A stretch of 64,000 bases of DNA from Palsa-661 sp035535015 (GCA_035535015.1 DATLQU010000036.1:62001-126000); one strand, 5' to 3'. Positions 46,543 to 55,119 are shown, counted from the first letter of the stretch. Numbers and translations: made by a program. The notes: generated by a model not told the origin, from the sequence alone.

Positions 46543-49500
46543 TCAGCGGCAGGGCACCTTCGTGATCCTGATGTCCGGGGTCTCGGAGACAGACAGGCGG
46601 AGTTCGACGGCCAGGGTCTGCTCGGCCACGTAGTGGCGGTGCCTCTCGACGGCGTCGACCATGGCGGTCGGGCCGTCGAATTCCAAGGCGATGCAGTCCG
46701 AGATGTGGAGACCGGCGTCGCGGCGTGCCGCTTGGACCAATCGGATGGCGTCACGCGCCGCACCTTCGGCCTCGAGATCGGCGTCGACGGCGATATCGAG
46801 CGTGACCACGCCCACGTCACCGGGGAGGGTGCGGCCCTCGTCGGGATGCCGGGGCCGGAGCACCAGTTCGTACTCGCCGGTCTCGAGGGTGATCCCGCCG
46901 GCGCTGACGCCGCCGTCGGAGACGAGCCAGTCCCCGTTTTTCACAGCGGCGAACACCTGAGGGGCGTCGGGGCCGAGCCGGGGGCCGAGGGCCGAGGGGA
47001 CCAGGGTGAGCACGCGCTCGGCCACATCCTCGAGGTTCTCGGAGAAGACGACCTCCTTCACGTTCACCTCGTCGGCGATCAGGCCGACGAAGGGCCGGAG
47101 CCGTTCGGGATCGGCGGTGGCCACGGTCAGGGTACGCAGCGGGAGCCGGGCCCGGCGGTTCTTGGCCTTGCGGATGGCGTGGGCGCAGGAGCAGACGTCG
47201 CGGACGAGGTCCATGGTCTCGACCAGGGCGGCGTCAGCCGGGAGATCCCCGGAAGAGGGCCAGTGGGCCAGGTGGACGCTGCGCTCGCCGGTGAGGCCCT
47301 GATAGATCTCCTCGGTGAGAAGGGGCAACAGCGGTGCGGAGAGGCGACACAGAGTGGTGAGGACGGTCGACAAGGTGTCATAGGCGTCGGCCTTGTCCTG
47401 TTCGGCGTCCGCCGAGCCGTCGCGGGTGCGCCAGAACCTGTCGCGGCTGCGTCGGATGTACCAGTTGGTCAGGGCGTCGAGGAATGCGGTGATGCAGGAG
47501 CAGGCACCGTAGAGGTCGTAGGCGTCCATGAACGCCGTGACGTCGTCCACCAGGGCCGAGGTCTTGGCCAGGATGTAGCGGTCGAGGACGCCGGTGGCGT
47601 CGGTGCGGAAGCGGCCCCGGATGCCGTCGACATTGGCGTAGAGCGAGAGGAAATACCAGGTGTTCCAGAAGCGATTGAGGACCTGGCGCCGGACCTCCTC
47701 AAAGCCCTTGGCGTGGACGACGAGGTCCTGACCGCGCAGGATGGGCGACGACAGCAGGAACCAGCGCATGGCGTCGGCCCCCCAGGTATCGAAGACCATG
47801 TCCGGTTCGGGATAGTTCCCCAGGCGCTTGGACATCTTGCGTCCGTCGTCACCCTGGACGATCCCGTGGGCCACGCAATGGTCGAAGGGCCGGCGGTCGA
47901 AGAGAGCGGTGGACAGGACGTGCATTGTGTAGAACCAGCCCCGCGTCTGGCCCACGTATTCGACGATGAAGTCAGCTGGGAAGTGCGATTCGAACCAGTC
48001 GGTCCGCTCGAAGGGATAGTGGATCTGGGCGAAAGGCATAGACCCCGATTCGAACCAGCAGTCGAGGACGTCGCTCACCCGTCGCATGTGCGATCGGCCG
48101 GTGGGATCGTCGGGATTGGGGCGGACCAATTCGTCGATGGCCGGGCGGTGCAGGTCCTGGGGGCGGACGCCGAAATCGCGCTCGAGCTCGTCGAGGCTGC
48201 CGTAGACGTCGATGCGGGGATAGCGGGGATCGTCGCTCTTCCAGACGGGGATGGGTGCGCCCCAGAAGCGGTTGCGGCTGATGGACCAGTCCCGCGCCCC
48301 TTCGAGCCATTTGCCGAAAGACCCGTCACGGACGTGAGCCGGGACCCAGTCGATCTCCTGGTTGAGCGCGATCATCCGGTCCTTGATGGCCGTGACGGCC
48401 ACGAACCAGGAACTGACCGCTTTGTAGATGAGCGGAGTATCGGTTCGCCAGCAGTGGGGATAGCTGTGTTCGTAGGGGGTGGCGTCGAGGAGGACCCCGC
48501 TGGCCCGCAGGGCGTCGGTGATGGGTCCGTTGGCCTCGAAGACCTGGAGCCCGGCGTAGGGGGGCACTTCGGTGGTGAAGCGCGCCTGGTCGTCCACGGG
48601 ACAGACGAGGGCGATGCCTGCCGCCTGGCAGGCGAAGTAGTCCTCCTCGCCGAAGCCGGGGGCCATGTGGACGACGCCGGTGCCCTCGTCGGTGGCCACG
48701 AACTCCCCGGCCAACACGCGGAAGGCGTCGGCGCGGTCGGCGAAGAAATCGAACAGGGGCCGGTAGGTGCGGCCCACCAGCTGTGCTCCGGTGACCGAAC
48801 CGATGGGCGAGGCCTCGGAGAAGAGTTCCGGGTAGGCGGCGGCACACTCGGAGGCGATGGCCGTAGGCCGGCCGAGCAGTTCGTAGATGTCGTAGGTGAT
48901 CTCGGGGCCCACGGCCAGGGCCAGATTCGACGGGAGGGTCCACGGGGTGGTCGTCCAGACGAGAAGGCGCAGGGGCCCATCGGCCGGCCCGGCGGGTGTC
49001 GGCGAGGGGGAGGGGTCGAGTTCGAAGGCCACGGTGACGGCCGGGTCGACACGAGGTCGGTAGGCGTCGTCCTGGCGGGTCTCCATGTTCGACAGGGGGG
49101 TTTCACATTCCCAGCAGAAGGGCAGGACTCGTTCGCCTTCGTAGGCCAGGTCCTTCTCCCACAGGGTCTTGAAGGCCCACAGGACGCTCTCCATGTAGGG
49201 GAGGTCCATCGTCTTGTAGTCGTCGGCGAAGTCGACCCAACGGGCCTGGCGGGTGACGTAGTGCTCCCAGGCGTCGGTGGTGCGCTGGACGAGGGTTCGG
49301 CAGTAGTCGTTGAAGTGGTCGACACCGAAGGCCAAGACGTCGGCCCGGCCCCGCAGTTCGAGCTCCTTCTCGGCCAGCATTTCGGCGGGCAATCCGTGGC
49401 AGTCCCAGCCGAAGCGCCTCTCCACCCGCCGGCCCCGCATCGTCTGGTAACGGGGCACGGCGTCTTTCACGAAGCCGGTGAGGAGGTGGCCGTAGTGGGG

Positions 49501-49686
49501 GAGGCCGTTGGCGAAGGGCGGGCCGTCGTAGAAGACGTACTCGTTGTCGCCGCCCGCCCGGGCGGTGACCGATGCGGCGAAGGTGGCGTCTTTGTCCCAG
49601 AAGGCGAGGACCCGGTCCTCGAGGCGGGGGTAGTCGGGCTGCTGATCGACCTGGGGATAGGGGTCGGCGCCAAGGTCGTCGGGCAT
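46543..49686 (-). CDS. ileS: Isoleucyl-tRNA synthetase (type-2-like)
   Basis: 1047 residues. Charges tRNA-Ile and edits Val. HIGH motif as HYGH (64-67, PPFANGLPHYGHLLTG), KMSKR at 617-621, WDCHGLPAE, and a large CP1 editing insertion are present. The sequence from residue 50 on resembles the mycobacterial/eukaryote-like type-2 class (EYVFYDGPPFANGLPHYGH), which is often less sensitive to mupirocin; that is class-level knowledge, not shown here. The ATG at 49686 follows TACTCT by 6 bases, a leaderless start. It is convergent with divIVA and divergent from the DksA-like gene. Confidence 0.96.
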   Translation of the reverse strand: MPDDLGADPYPQVDQQPDYPRLEDRVLAFWDKDATFAASVTARAGGDNEYVFYDGPPFANGLPHYGHLLTGFVKDAVPRYQTMRGRRVERRFGWDCHGLPAEMLAEKELELRGRADVLAFGVDHFNDYCRTLVQRTTDAWEHYVTRQARWVDFADDYKTMDLPYMESVLWAFKTLWEKDLAYEGERVLPFCWECETPLSNMETRQDDAYRPRVDPAVTVAFELDPSPSPTPAGPADGPLRLLVWTTTPWTLPSNLALAVGPEITYDIYELLGRPTAIASECAAAYPELFSEASPIGSVTGAQLVGRTYRPLFDFFADRADAFRVLAGEFVATDEGTGVVHMAPGFGEEDYFACQAAGIALVCPVDDQARFTTEVPPYAGLQVFEANGPITDALRASGVLLDATPYEHSYPHCWRTDTPLIYKAVSSWFVAVTAIKDRMIALNQEIDWVPAHVRDGSFGKWLEGARDWSISRNRFWGAPIPVWKSDDPRYPRIDVYGSLDELERDFGVRPQDLHRPAIDELVRPNPDDPTGRSHMRRVSDVLDCWFESGSMPFAQIHYPFERTDWFESHFPADFIVEYVGQTRGWFYTMHVLSTALFDRRPFDHCVAHGIVQGDDGRKMSKRLGNYPEPDMVFDTWGADAMRWFLLSSPILRGQDLVVHAKGFEEVRRQVLNRFWNTWYFLSLYANVDGIRGRFRTDATGVLDRYILAKTSALVDDVTAFMDAYDLYGACSCITAFLDALTNWYIRRSRDRFWRTRDGSADAEQDKADAYDTLSTVLTTLCRLSAPLLPLLTEEIYQGLTGERSVHLAHWPSSGDLPADAALVETMDLVRDVCSCAHAIRKAKNRRARLPLRTLTVATADPERLRPFVGLIADEVNVKEVVFSENLEDVAERVLTLVPSALGPRLGPDAPQVFAAVKNGDWLVSDGGVSAGGITLETGEYELVLRPRHPDEGRTLPGDVGVVTLDIAVDADLEAEGAARDAIRLVQAARRDAGLHISDCIALEFDGPTAMVDAVERHRHYVAEQTLAVELRLSVSETPDIRITKVPCR

Positions 49687-49692
49687 CGGACC

Positions 49693-49698
49693 AGAGTA
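49693..49698 (-). promoter_or_regulatory. -10 box of a leaderless ileS promoter
   Basis: On the minus strand TACTCT, 6 bases, then the ATG of ileS. No ribosome binding site or T-box-like leader is present. Confidence 0.55.
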
Positions 49699-49799
49699 CG
49701 TGGGACGGGCGTCGGCCCTCGACAATCCGGCCGTGTCACCCCTTCTCGGATGGTCCCGTCCGGGGTGGGGGTACGGGCGAGTATGTTGTCTGGCCGGTC

Positions 49800-49819
49800 G
49801 GGCGACGCTATCGTCGCCC
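49800..49819. promoter_or_regulatory. Perfect 8-bp hairpin in the divergent ileS/DksA-like region
   Basis: GGGCGACG and CGTCGCCC flank a CTAT loop. It lies 13 bases after a possible -10 (TATGTT, 49782-49787), so it would form near the 5' end of the DksA-like transcript. It could be an operator or an RNA structure. Confidence 0.6.
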
Positions 49820-49850
49820 ACCTTCGCCAAACAGGTGGGAGGGCCCCCGC

Positions 49851-49901
49851 ATGATCCGCAGCGCACACGACACCGACCGGATCCCGGCGTCGGGGACCTG
49901 A
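49851..49901 (+). CDS. Predicted 16-residue upstream peptide before the DksA-like gene
   Basis: ATG 49851 has a strong GTGGGAGG ribosome binding site and encodes MIRSAHDTDRIPASGT. Its TGA overlaps the ATG of the DksA-like gene by one base (TGATG), so translation would be coupled. No homologue known; supported by ribosome binding site and overlap only. Confidence 0.4.
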   Translation: MIRSAHDTDRIPASGT

Positions 49902-50698
49902 TGGCCCCGGCCAAGAAGGCATCCAAGAAGCCCGTCGCCAAGAAGTCGGTTTCGGGGCGCGCTCCGGCCAAGTCTTCGGCGGCGAGAAAGCCGGCCAAGG
50001 CCCCGGCCAAGAAGGCCCCGGCCAAGAAGGCCCCGGCCAAGAAGGCCCCGACCAAGAAGGCCCCGGCCAGGAAGGCCCCGGCCAAGAAGGCCCCGGCCAA
50101 GAAGGCCCCGGCCAAGAAGGCCCCGGCCAAGAAGGCCCCGGCCAAGAAGGCGGCTCCGGCCAAGAAGGCGGCGGCCGTCAAGAAGCCTGTTCCGCTCAAG
50201 AAGAAGGGCCCGGCCAAGAAGGCGGCGGCTCCGGCGGCCAAGGCGGCGCCGGCCCGGAAGCTCGGGGCTCCGGCCAAGGCGGCGGCCCCGGCCAAGGCGG
50301 CCAAGCCCACCCGTGGTCCGTATGCGTCGGACACCAAGTTCATGGACGAGCAGCGGGCGCTTCTGCTCGAGGAGCGGATCGAATACCAGCGGCAGGCGGA
50401 CGATCTGAAGGCCGAGGCCGACTCCCTGGCGCTCGATCGCGAGCCCGGTGACGTGCAGTTCGACGAGGAATCCGGCGAAGGCGGCACCGTGGCCGTCGAC
50501 CGTGAGCGCGATCTCACCCTTTCCGCCCAGGCCCTGGCCACCATCGACGAGATCAACTTCGCCCTCGAGGGCATCGACAAGAAGCTCTATGGCATGTGTG
50601 AGAACTGCGGACAGGCGATCCCCAAGGCCAGGCTTCGGGTCCTGCCGTATGCTCGTCTGTGCGTCGCGTGCAAGAGCGGGGGACTGCACCGGCGCTGA
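49901..50698 (+). CDS. DksA/TraR zinc-finger protein with histone-H1-like Lys/Ala/Pro tail
   Basis: 265 residues. N-terminal about 135 residues are a basic tail of AKKAP-type repeats, similar to bacterial histone-H1-like/HU tails. A C-terminal DksA/TraR-type region follows: a helical pair (about 146-215) and a four-Cys zinc finger (Cys233, Cys236, Cys254, Cys257; YGMCENCGQAIPKARLRVLP). DksA-family proteins bind the RNA polymerase secondary channel; here the acidic coiled-coil tip is not the E. coli DxxDxA form. The tail could bind DNA or RNA. It is followed by lspA after 29 bases. The exact role is unknown. Confidence 0.88.
   Translation: MAPAKKASKKPVAKKSVSGRAPAKSSAARKPAKAPAKKAPAKKAPAKKAPTKKAPARKAPAKKAPAKKAPAKKAPAKKAPAKKAAPAKKAAAVKKPVPLKKKGPAKKAAAPAAKAAPARKLGAPAKAAAPAKAAKPTRGPYASDTKFMDEQRALLLEERIEYQRQADDLKAEADSLALDREPGDVQFDEESGEGGTVAVDRERDLTLSAQALATIDEINFALEGIDKKLYGMCENCGQAIPKARLRVLPYARLCVACKSGGLHRR
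50006..50140 (+). repeat. 15-bp coding tandem repeat (9 copies, AKKAP)
   Basis: The unit GCCAAGAAGGCCCCG (AKKAP) is repeated nine times over 135 bases, with two single-residue variants (TKKAP, ARKAP). Shorter related units continue on both sides. It matches the divIVA array in unit length and copy number but not in sequence. Confidence 0.92.
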
Positions 50699-50727
50699 GC
50701 GGCGGATCACGCCGGGAAACCGGTGGG

Positions 50728-51219
50728 GTGCGGCGCCTCGTCCTGGCCGCGGCGGTGGCCGTCGTCGTCGTCGTCGTCGACCAGCTGACGAAGTCCTGGG
50801 CCGCCCACCGCCTGGCCCACGGTGACATCCATGTGGTGTGGAAGCTCGATCTGGAACTGAGCTACAACTCCGGCGCCTCGTTCGGGCTGGCCCGGGGCTG
50901 GGCTCCGGTGATCGCCGGGATCGCCATCAGCGCCGTGGTGCTGCTTCTGTCCACCGTGCGTCGCGTCCGGTCCGATGGGCTCACCATCGCCCTGGGCCTG
51001 GTCATCGGCGGAGCCCTGGGCAATCTGACCGATCGCATCGCGGGAAACCACCACGGTGCCGTCGTCGATTTCATCGCCCTGCATTTCTGGCCCACCTTCA
51101 ACGTGGCCGACTCGTGCATCGTGATCGGGGCGGTCACCGCCGCCCTGATGGTGATGGGCCGAGATCCGGTCGCCGACGACGACGGCGGCGACGCCGATGA
51201 AGGGGGAGGTTCGCCGTGA
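50728..51219 (+). CDS. lspA: Lipoprotein signal peptidase (signal peptidase II)
   Basis: 163 residues with four membrane helices. Cleaves lipoprotein signal peptides. The aspartates lie in GNLTDRIAGNHHGAVVDFI and FNVADSCI, and DQLTKSWAA, YNSGASFGL are family segments. The GTG at 50728 is the best start; upstream frame overlaps the DksA-like gene. The acidic C-terminal tail (VADDDGGDADEGGG) is variable. It overlaps rluD by GTGA, the common lspA-rluD pair. Confidence 0.93.
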   Translation: MRRLVLAAAVAVVVVVVDQLTKSWAAHRLAHGDIHVVWKLDLELSYNSGASFGLARGWAPVIAGIAISAVVLLLSTVRRVRSDGLTIALGLVIGGALGNLTDRIAGNHHGAVVDFIALHFWPTFNVADSCIVIGAVTAALMVMGRDPVADDDGGDADEGGGSP

Positions 51220-52193
51220 CCGGGGCGGCGGTGGGTGGAGGGATGTTCGAGACCGTCGTGCCGGCGCCCCTCGGTGGCGAGCGGGTCGACCGCGCCGTGG
51301 CGCTGTTGACGGGGCTACCCCGCAGCGCCGTGACGGAGCTGGTCAGCGCCGGTCGTGTCTCGGTCGACGGGGTCGTGGTGGGCACCCGGAGCCGGACGCT
51401 TCTGGAGGGCCAAACCCTGCGGGTCGATGTGGTGCCGGCCGCCGACGAAGGACCGCGCCCCGACGCCGGGGTCGAGTTCTCCGTCGTCTACGAGGATCCG
51501 TTCCTCATCGTGGTGGACAAGCCGGCCGGACTGGTGGTGCACCATGGCGCCGGGCACCGCGGCGGGACGCTGGTCGACGGGCTCCTGGCCCGGTTCCCCG
51601 AGTTGGGAGAGCTGGCCGCCGCCGGCGCCGGCGAGGCCGACCGGCCCGGGGTCGTGCACCGGCTGGACAAAGGCACGTCGGGCCTCCTGGTGGTGGCTCG
51701 AAACCCGGCGGCGTTTCACTCCCTGAGCGGTCAACTCCGCCGGCACACAGCCGGTCGGCACTACCGGGCTCTTGTCGCGGGCCTGGTCGAGGCCGACGCC
51801 GGCGTGGTGGACGCGCCCATCGGCCGATCACCGCGCCAGCCCACCCGGATGTCGGTCACCCGCGGGGGGCGGCCGGCGCGCACGGCGTACACGGTGGTGG
51901 GCCGGTACCGGGAGCCGTACCAAGCGACCTTGATCGAAGCCACCCTCGACACCGGCCGGACCCACCAGGTCCGTGTCCATCTCGCCGCCATCGGCCACCC
52001 CGTCATCGGTGACGAGCGTTACGCCGGAACGACACCGAAACCGAGCGCCCTGAAAGGGGTGCTTCCGAGCGGTCGGCTGTTCCTGCATGCCTGCCGACTC
52101 AGCCTGGACCACCCCGACGACGGCGATCGGCGGACTTGGGAGTCCCCTCTGCCGCAGGATCTCTCCGACGTCCTGGCCGGCCACACAGCCTGA
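51216..52193 (+). CDS. rluD: 23S rRNA pseudouridine synthase, RluD-type
   Basis: 325 residues. An S4 domain (about 22-80, ERVDRAVALLTGLPRSAVTEL) precedes the RluA-family catalytic domain with the catalytic Asp in HRLDKGTSGLLVVA and the C-terminal GRTHQVRVHLAAIGHPVIGD. The GTG overlaps the lspA stop. RluD, RluC and RluA relatives are hard to separate without alignment, so the precise target uridines are inferred from family and position. Confidence 0.88.
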   Translation: MTGAAVGGGMFETVVPAPLGGERVDRAVALLTGLPRSAVTELVSAGRVSVDGVVVGTRSRTLLEGQTLRVDVVPAADEGPRPDAGVEFSVVYEDPFLIVVDKPAGLVVHHGAGHRGGTLVDGLLARFPELGELAAAGAGEADRPGVVHRLDKGTSGLLVVARNPAAFHSLSGQLRRHTAGRHYRALVAGLVEADAGVVDAPIGRSPRQPTRMSVTRGGRPARTAYTVVGRYREPYQATLIEATLDTGRTHQVRVHLAAIGHPVIGDERYAGTTPKPSALKGVLPSGRLFLHACRLSLDHPDDGDRRTWESPLPQDLSDVLAGHTA

Positions 52194-52234
52194 GCCGGGC
52201 CGCCGGTCGACCGGTCAGGCGCTCAAGGGCAGGG

Positions 52235-53071
52235 TCAGGCGGCCTCGTGGGCCGCTTCCACCTCAGGGAGGTCGGCCAGGTGCTGGAGGGCCCGTGTCTC
52301 GGCCTGCCGGGCCCGGCGGACGCCGATGCCCAGCCGGGTGGCGGTGGCCTGCAACGACGCCGGGCTCCCGCCGTCGAGGCCGAAGCGGATGCGCACCACG
52401 TCGCGCTCGAGTTCGTCCAGGCCCTCGACGGCTTGGCGGACCCGGTCGAGGACCAGGCGTCGTTCGACGTCGTCCTCGAACTCGTTGTCGTCCGCCGCCA
52501 CCAGATCGCCGAGCGGAGAGCCGGTGTCGCCGCCGGTGGGCTGGTCGAGGCTGGCCACGACGCGGGCCACTCCCTGGAGGGTGCGCAGCGCCTTGTCGTC
52601 CACGCCGCTGGCTTCGGCCACTTCCTCGGGCGTGGGATCGCGCTGCAGCTCGGTGGCCAGTTCCCAGGTCATACGATCGGCCCGTTGCGCCTGCTCGGCC
52701 ACCTCCATGGGGACCCGGATGGTGGAGCCGTGTTGCTGGACGGCGCGCTGGAGCGCCTGGCGGATCCACCAGGTTGCGTATGTCGAGAAGCGGAAGCCGC
52801 GTTGCCAGTCGAACTTGTCGACGGCCCGCATGAGTCCGAAGGTTCCCTCTTGGACCAGGTCTCCGAAGTCGACACCACGGTCCTGATAGCGGCGGGCCCA
52901 ATGGACCACCAGTCGCAGATTGGCCGAGATCATGGCCCGGCGCGCCTCCTCGTCACCGGCGGCCACGCGCTTGGCCAGCTCGGTCTGGGCGTCCGGGTCG
53001 GGAAGGGGGTACTGGTCCAGATCGTCCAGGAAGTACCGAATGCTGTCGGGGGTGCTTGAAAATTTCGCCAT
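52235..53071 (-). CDS. Sigma-70 family RNA polymerase sigma factor (group 2-like)
   Basis: 278 residues. Region 1.2 (DSIRYFLDDLDQYPLPDPDA), region 2 (NLRLVVHWARRYQDRGVDF, DLVQEGTFGLMRAVDKFD, RFSTYATWWIRQAL), region 3 and region 4 are recognisable. Region 2.3/2.4 is close to housekeeping-type factors, so -10 recognition may be standard. Region 4.2 is not: the usual VTRERIRQIEAKALRKL is GVRRARQAETRALQHL here. It may recognise an altered -35 or need a partner. It is convergent with rluD. The ATG has GAGG 5 bases upstream. Confidence 0.9.
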   Translation of the reverse strand: MAKFSSTPDSIRYFLDDLDQYPLPDPDAQTELAKRVAAGDEEARRAMISANLRLVVHWARRYQDRGVDFGDLVQEGTFGLMRAVDKFDWQRGFRFSTYATWWIRQALQRAVQQHGSTIRVPMEVAEQAQRADRMTWELATELQRDPTPEEVAEASGVDDKALRTLQGVARVVASLDQPTGGDTGSPLGDLVAADDNEFEDDVERRLVLDRVRQAVEGLDELERDVVRIRFGLDGGSPASLQATATRLGIGVRRARQAETRALQHLADLPEVEAAHEAA

Positions 53072-53139
53072 GTCAGCCTCGTGATCGGAGGTGTGTGTTC
53101 ACACCGGGAACAACACGGGTGTCGTCCTCCGCATTCCTG

Positions 53140-53167
53140 ATACCCCGTACTCCCTTTGTCGTCACAA
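53140..53167 (-). promoter_or_regulatory. Possible promoter of the sigma factor gene
   Basis: On the minus strand TTGTGA (53167-53162), 16 bases, GGGTAT (53145-53140). GGGTAT resembles the -10 of stress-type (SigB/SigF-like) promoters. A GGTGTG-TGTT-CACACC hairpin (53090-53105) lies in the leader. The assignment is tentative. Confidence 0.35.
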
Positions 53168-53281
53168 GCATTTCTCGGGAATATCCGTTTCCCAGGAGCT
53201 TCCCGCCCGGACGGGGGCGGCCGGGAGGACTCGGATCGGGCCCGGGTTGCGGTCGGAGGGCCTTGGTGATGCGCTCTTGCC

Positions 53282-53980
53282 GTGCCCACCCCGGAGAACC
53301 CCATTCCTGAGAACCCCATTCCTGAGAACCCCGCCCGGAGGCTTACCGAAAACGGCTCGCCCCTGCCTGGCCGCCTGCCTGCCGGCGGTCCGGGTGGGCC
53401 CCGGGGTCGGCTGGTGGCCGTCCGGCACGGGGCCACAACGTGGAGCGAGTCCCTGCGGCACACCGGCAGAAGCGACATCGCGCTCGAGCCTCTCGGTCGG
53501 GATCAGGCCCGCGCCGTGGGCCGGCGCCTGGCCGGGCACCGGTTCGCCCTGGTGCTCACCAGCCCGCTGGCCCGCGCCCGGGAGACATCGTTGCTGGCCG
53601 GGTTCGCCGAGGCGGAGGTTTGCGACGACCTGCGGGAGTGGGACTACGGCGCCTACGAGGGCCGGACCACGGCCGAGATCCGGGTCGATGACGCCGACTG
53701 GTCGCTGTGGCGTGACGGGGTGCCCGACGGGGAGACGCTCGAGGAGGTGGGCCGGCGGGCCGACGCCGTGGTGGCGCTCGTGCGGCGGACGGCCGGCGAC
53801 GTCCTCGTTTTCGCCCACGCGCACATCCTGCGGGTGGTGGCCGCTCGGTGGATCGGTCGCCCGCCGGGCGAGGGCGCCCGGTTGGTGCTCAACCCGGCCA
53901 CCATCAGCGTGCTCGGCTGGGAGCGCGAGACCCCGGTGGTGGAACGGTGGAACGTGACGCCGGACGATCTGTTCGGGTGA
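53282..53980 (+). CDS. Histidine phosphatase superfamily protein
   Basis: 232 residues. VRHGATTWSESL gives the catalytic His and the first Arg of the phosphatase core; TSPLARARETS, EWDYGAYEGRT and the second His in VFAHAHILRVVAARW follow. It is probably a phosphoglycerate-mutase-like phosphatase; the substrate is unknown. The N-terminal 40 residues begin with a repeated ENPIP unit (15-bp repeats at 53294-53332) and are disordered. It converges with the membrane protein gene 4 bases downstream. Confidence 0.88.
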   Translation: MPTPENPIPENPIPENPARRLTENGSPLPGRLPAGGPGGPRGRLVAVRHGATTWSESLRHTGRSDIALEPLGRDQARAVGRRLAGHRFALVLTSPLARARETSLLAGFAEAEVCDDLREWDYGAYEGRTTAEIRVDDADWSLWRDGVPDGETLEEVGRRADAVVALVRRTAGDVLVFAHAHILRVVAARWIGRPPGEGARLVLNPATISVLGWERETPVVERWNVTPDDLFG

Positions 53981-53984
53981 GGGA

Positions 53985-55100
53985 TCAGACGGTGCGACCC
54001 TCGGGCTGTTCGGGTCGGCGGTCCACGGGGCGTCGGGGGAATTGGGGGACGTCGACGGTTTGCTCCGGGTAGCGGCGGGGGCCGGTCCAGGCCGCCGGTG
54101 GGGCGAAGACGATGTCGGTCAGGGCGTAGGCGAGGGCCTCGTAGTTGACGCGCCATCCCCGGAAGTGGGCCCAGGCCTCCTCGGCGCTGCGCTCGAGGGG
54201 GACGGTGGCCTGTTCCAGACGGGCCACGGCCTCGACGAAATCCTCGGAGGGCAGGGCGATCTCGGCGTCAGGCCGGGGGTCGGGATCGAAGGGGAGGTGG
54301 ATGGCCCGGGCGATGTCGCGCAGACAGGTGAAGCCCATGCGGACACAGAGCCGCGCCTCGGCCGGCGCCGCCGACGGGCAGACGGCCAAGTAGAGGGCGG
54401 CCGAGTCGAGCACGGCGATGAGACCGACGAGCCAGGAATTGGTGGGGTGGGGAGAACGCATGTAGAGCAGCGCCGGGTAGGTGGTGTGACTCTCGGCCAC
54501 GTCGGCCGACCAGCGTTCCCAGTCGCCGTAGAACGACGCCAGGTTTCCCTCTATGCCCACCAGGTAGTGGCGGGCCAGCAGCTCCGGCCCCCAGGCCGGT
54601 GTGCCGGCTCGGCTCTCGAGCATGGTGACGAGTGTCTCGCGCCGGTTGAAGGCGTCGTAGAGAGCCGGGAGGTAGGCGATCTGGAGCGCCACCACGAGGA
54701 GACCGAAGGCGGCGGCCAGGAAGGCCACCACTTCGGGGGCCGAATGGCTCTCGATGGCGAAGCCCAGGGTGAAGATGGATGAGCCCGACTCGATGAAGCA
54801 GTGACCGAACGGGGCGTTCCCCGTACTCCATATGATGAGGGCGAAGCCGATCAGGCCGGTGGACAGCCAGATGCCGAGCCGGAGCAACATCACCATGGGC
54901 TCGACGGTGGTGAGGAGGTGGTCGCGCCTCTCGAACGATGTGATGCGGGCCACGGTGGTGTGGATGAGCCTGCGGGTGAGGCGGGCGCCGAGGGCCACGG
55001 GGCCCGTGGTATGGGGTCGGGGAACGACCAGGGCGCGGACGAGGTCGTACAGATCGGCGAAGACGAGGGCGATGCCGATCGCCCCCACCAGCCACTTCAT
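53985..55100 (-). CDS. Membrane protein with ion-channel-like pore segment
   Basis: 371 residues. Three to four hydrophobic segments in the first 150 residues: about 3-22, 68-93 and 127-150 (AFLAAAFGLLVVALQIAYLP). Between the second and third is SGSSIFTLGFA, positioned like the pore loop and filter (usually TVGYG) of two-helix potassium channels but without the canonical Gly-Tyr-Gly. The soluble remainder (200 residues) is unrecognised. An Rrf2 regulator lies 19 bases upstream on the same strand. Channel function is a suggestion, not established. Confidence 0.6.
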   Translation of the reverse strand: MKWLVGAIGIALVFADLYDLVRALVVPRPHTTGPVALGARLTRRLIHTTVARITSFERRDHLLTTVEPMVMLLRLGIWLSTGLIGFALIIWSTGNAPFGHCFIESGSSIFTLGFAIESHSAPEVVAFLAAAFGLLVVALQIAYLPALYDAFNRRETLVTMLESRAGTPAWGPELLARHYLVGIEGNLASFYGDWERWSADVAESHTTYPALLYMRSPHPTNSWLVGLIAVLDSAALYLAVCPSAAPAEARLCVRMGFTCLRDIARAIHLPFDPDPRPDAEIALPSEDFVEAVARLEQATVPLERSAEEAWAHFRGWRVNYEALAYALTDIVFAPPAAWTGPRRYPEQTVDVPQFPRRPVDRRPEQPEGRTV

Positions 55101-55119
55101 GGCGGTCAAAGACGAGTGC

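Noticed and set aside
46633..49854. Very long plus-strand open frame (over 1000 codons) opposite ileS
   Set aside because: It is an antisense shadow of the high-GC ileS gene; its protein is repetitive Gly/Val/Asp/Glu-rich with no motif, while ileS has all synthetase signatures.
52203..52214. CCGGTCGACCGG palindrome between convergent rluD and the sigma factor gene as a terminator
   Set aside because: The 12-bp palindrome has no loop and no T-run; a bidirectional terminator is possible but not supportable.
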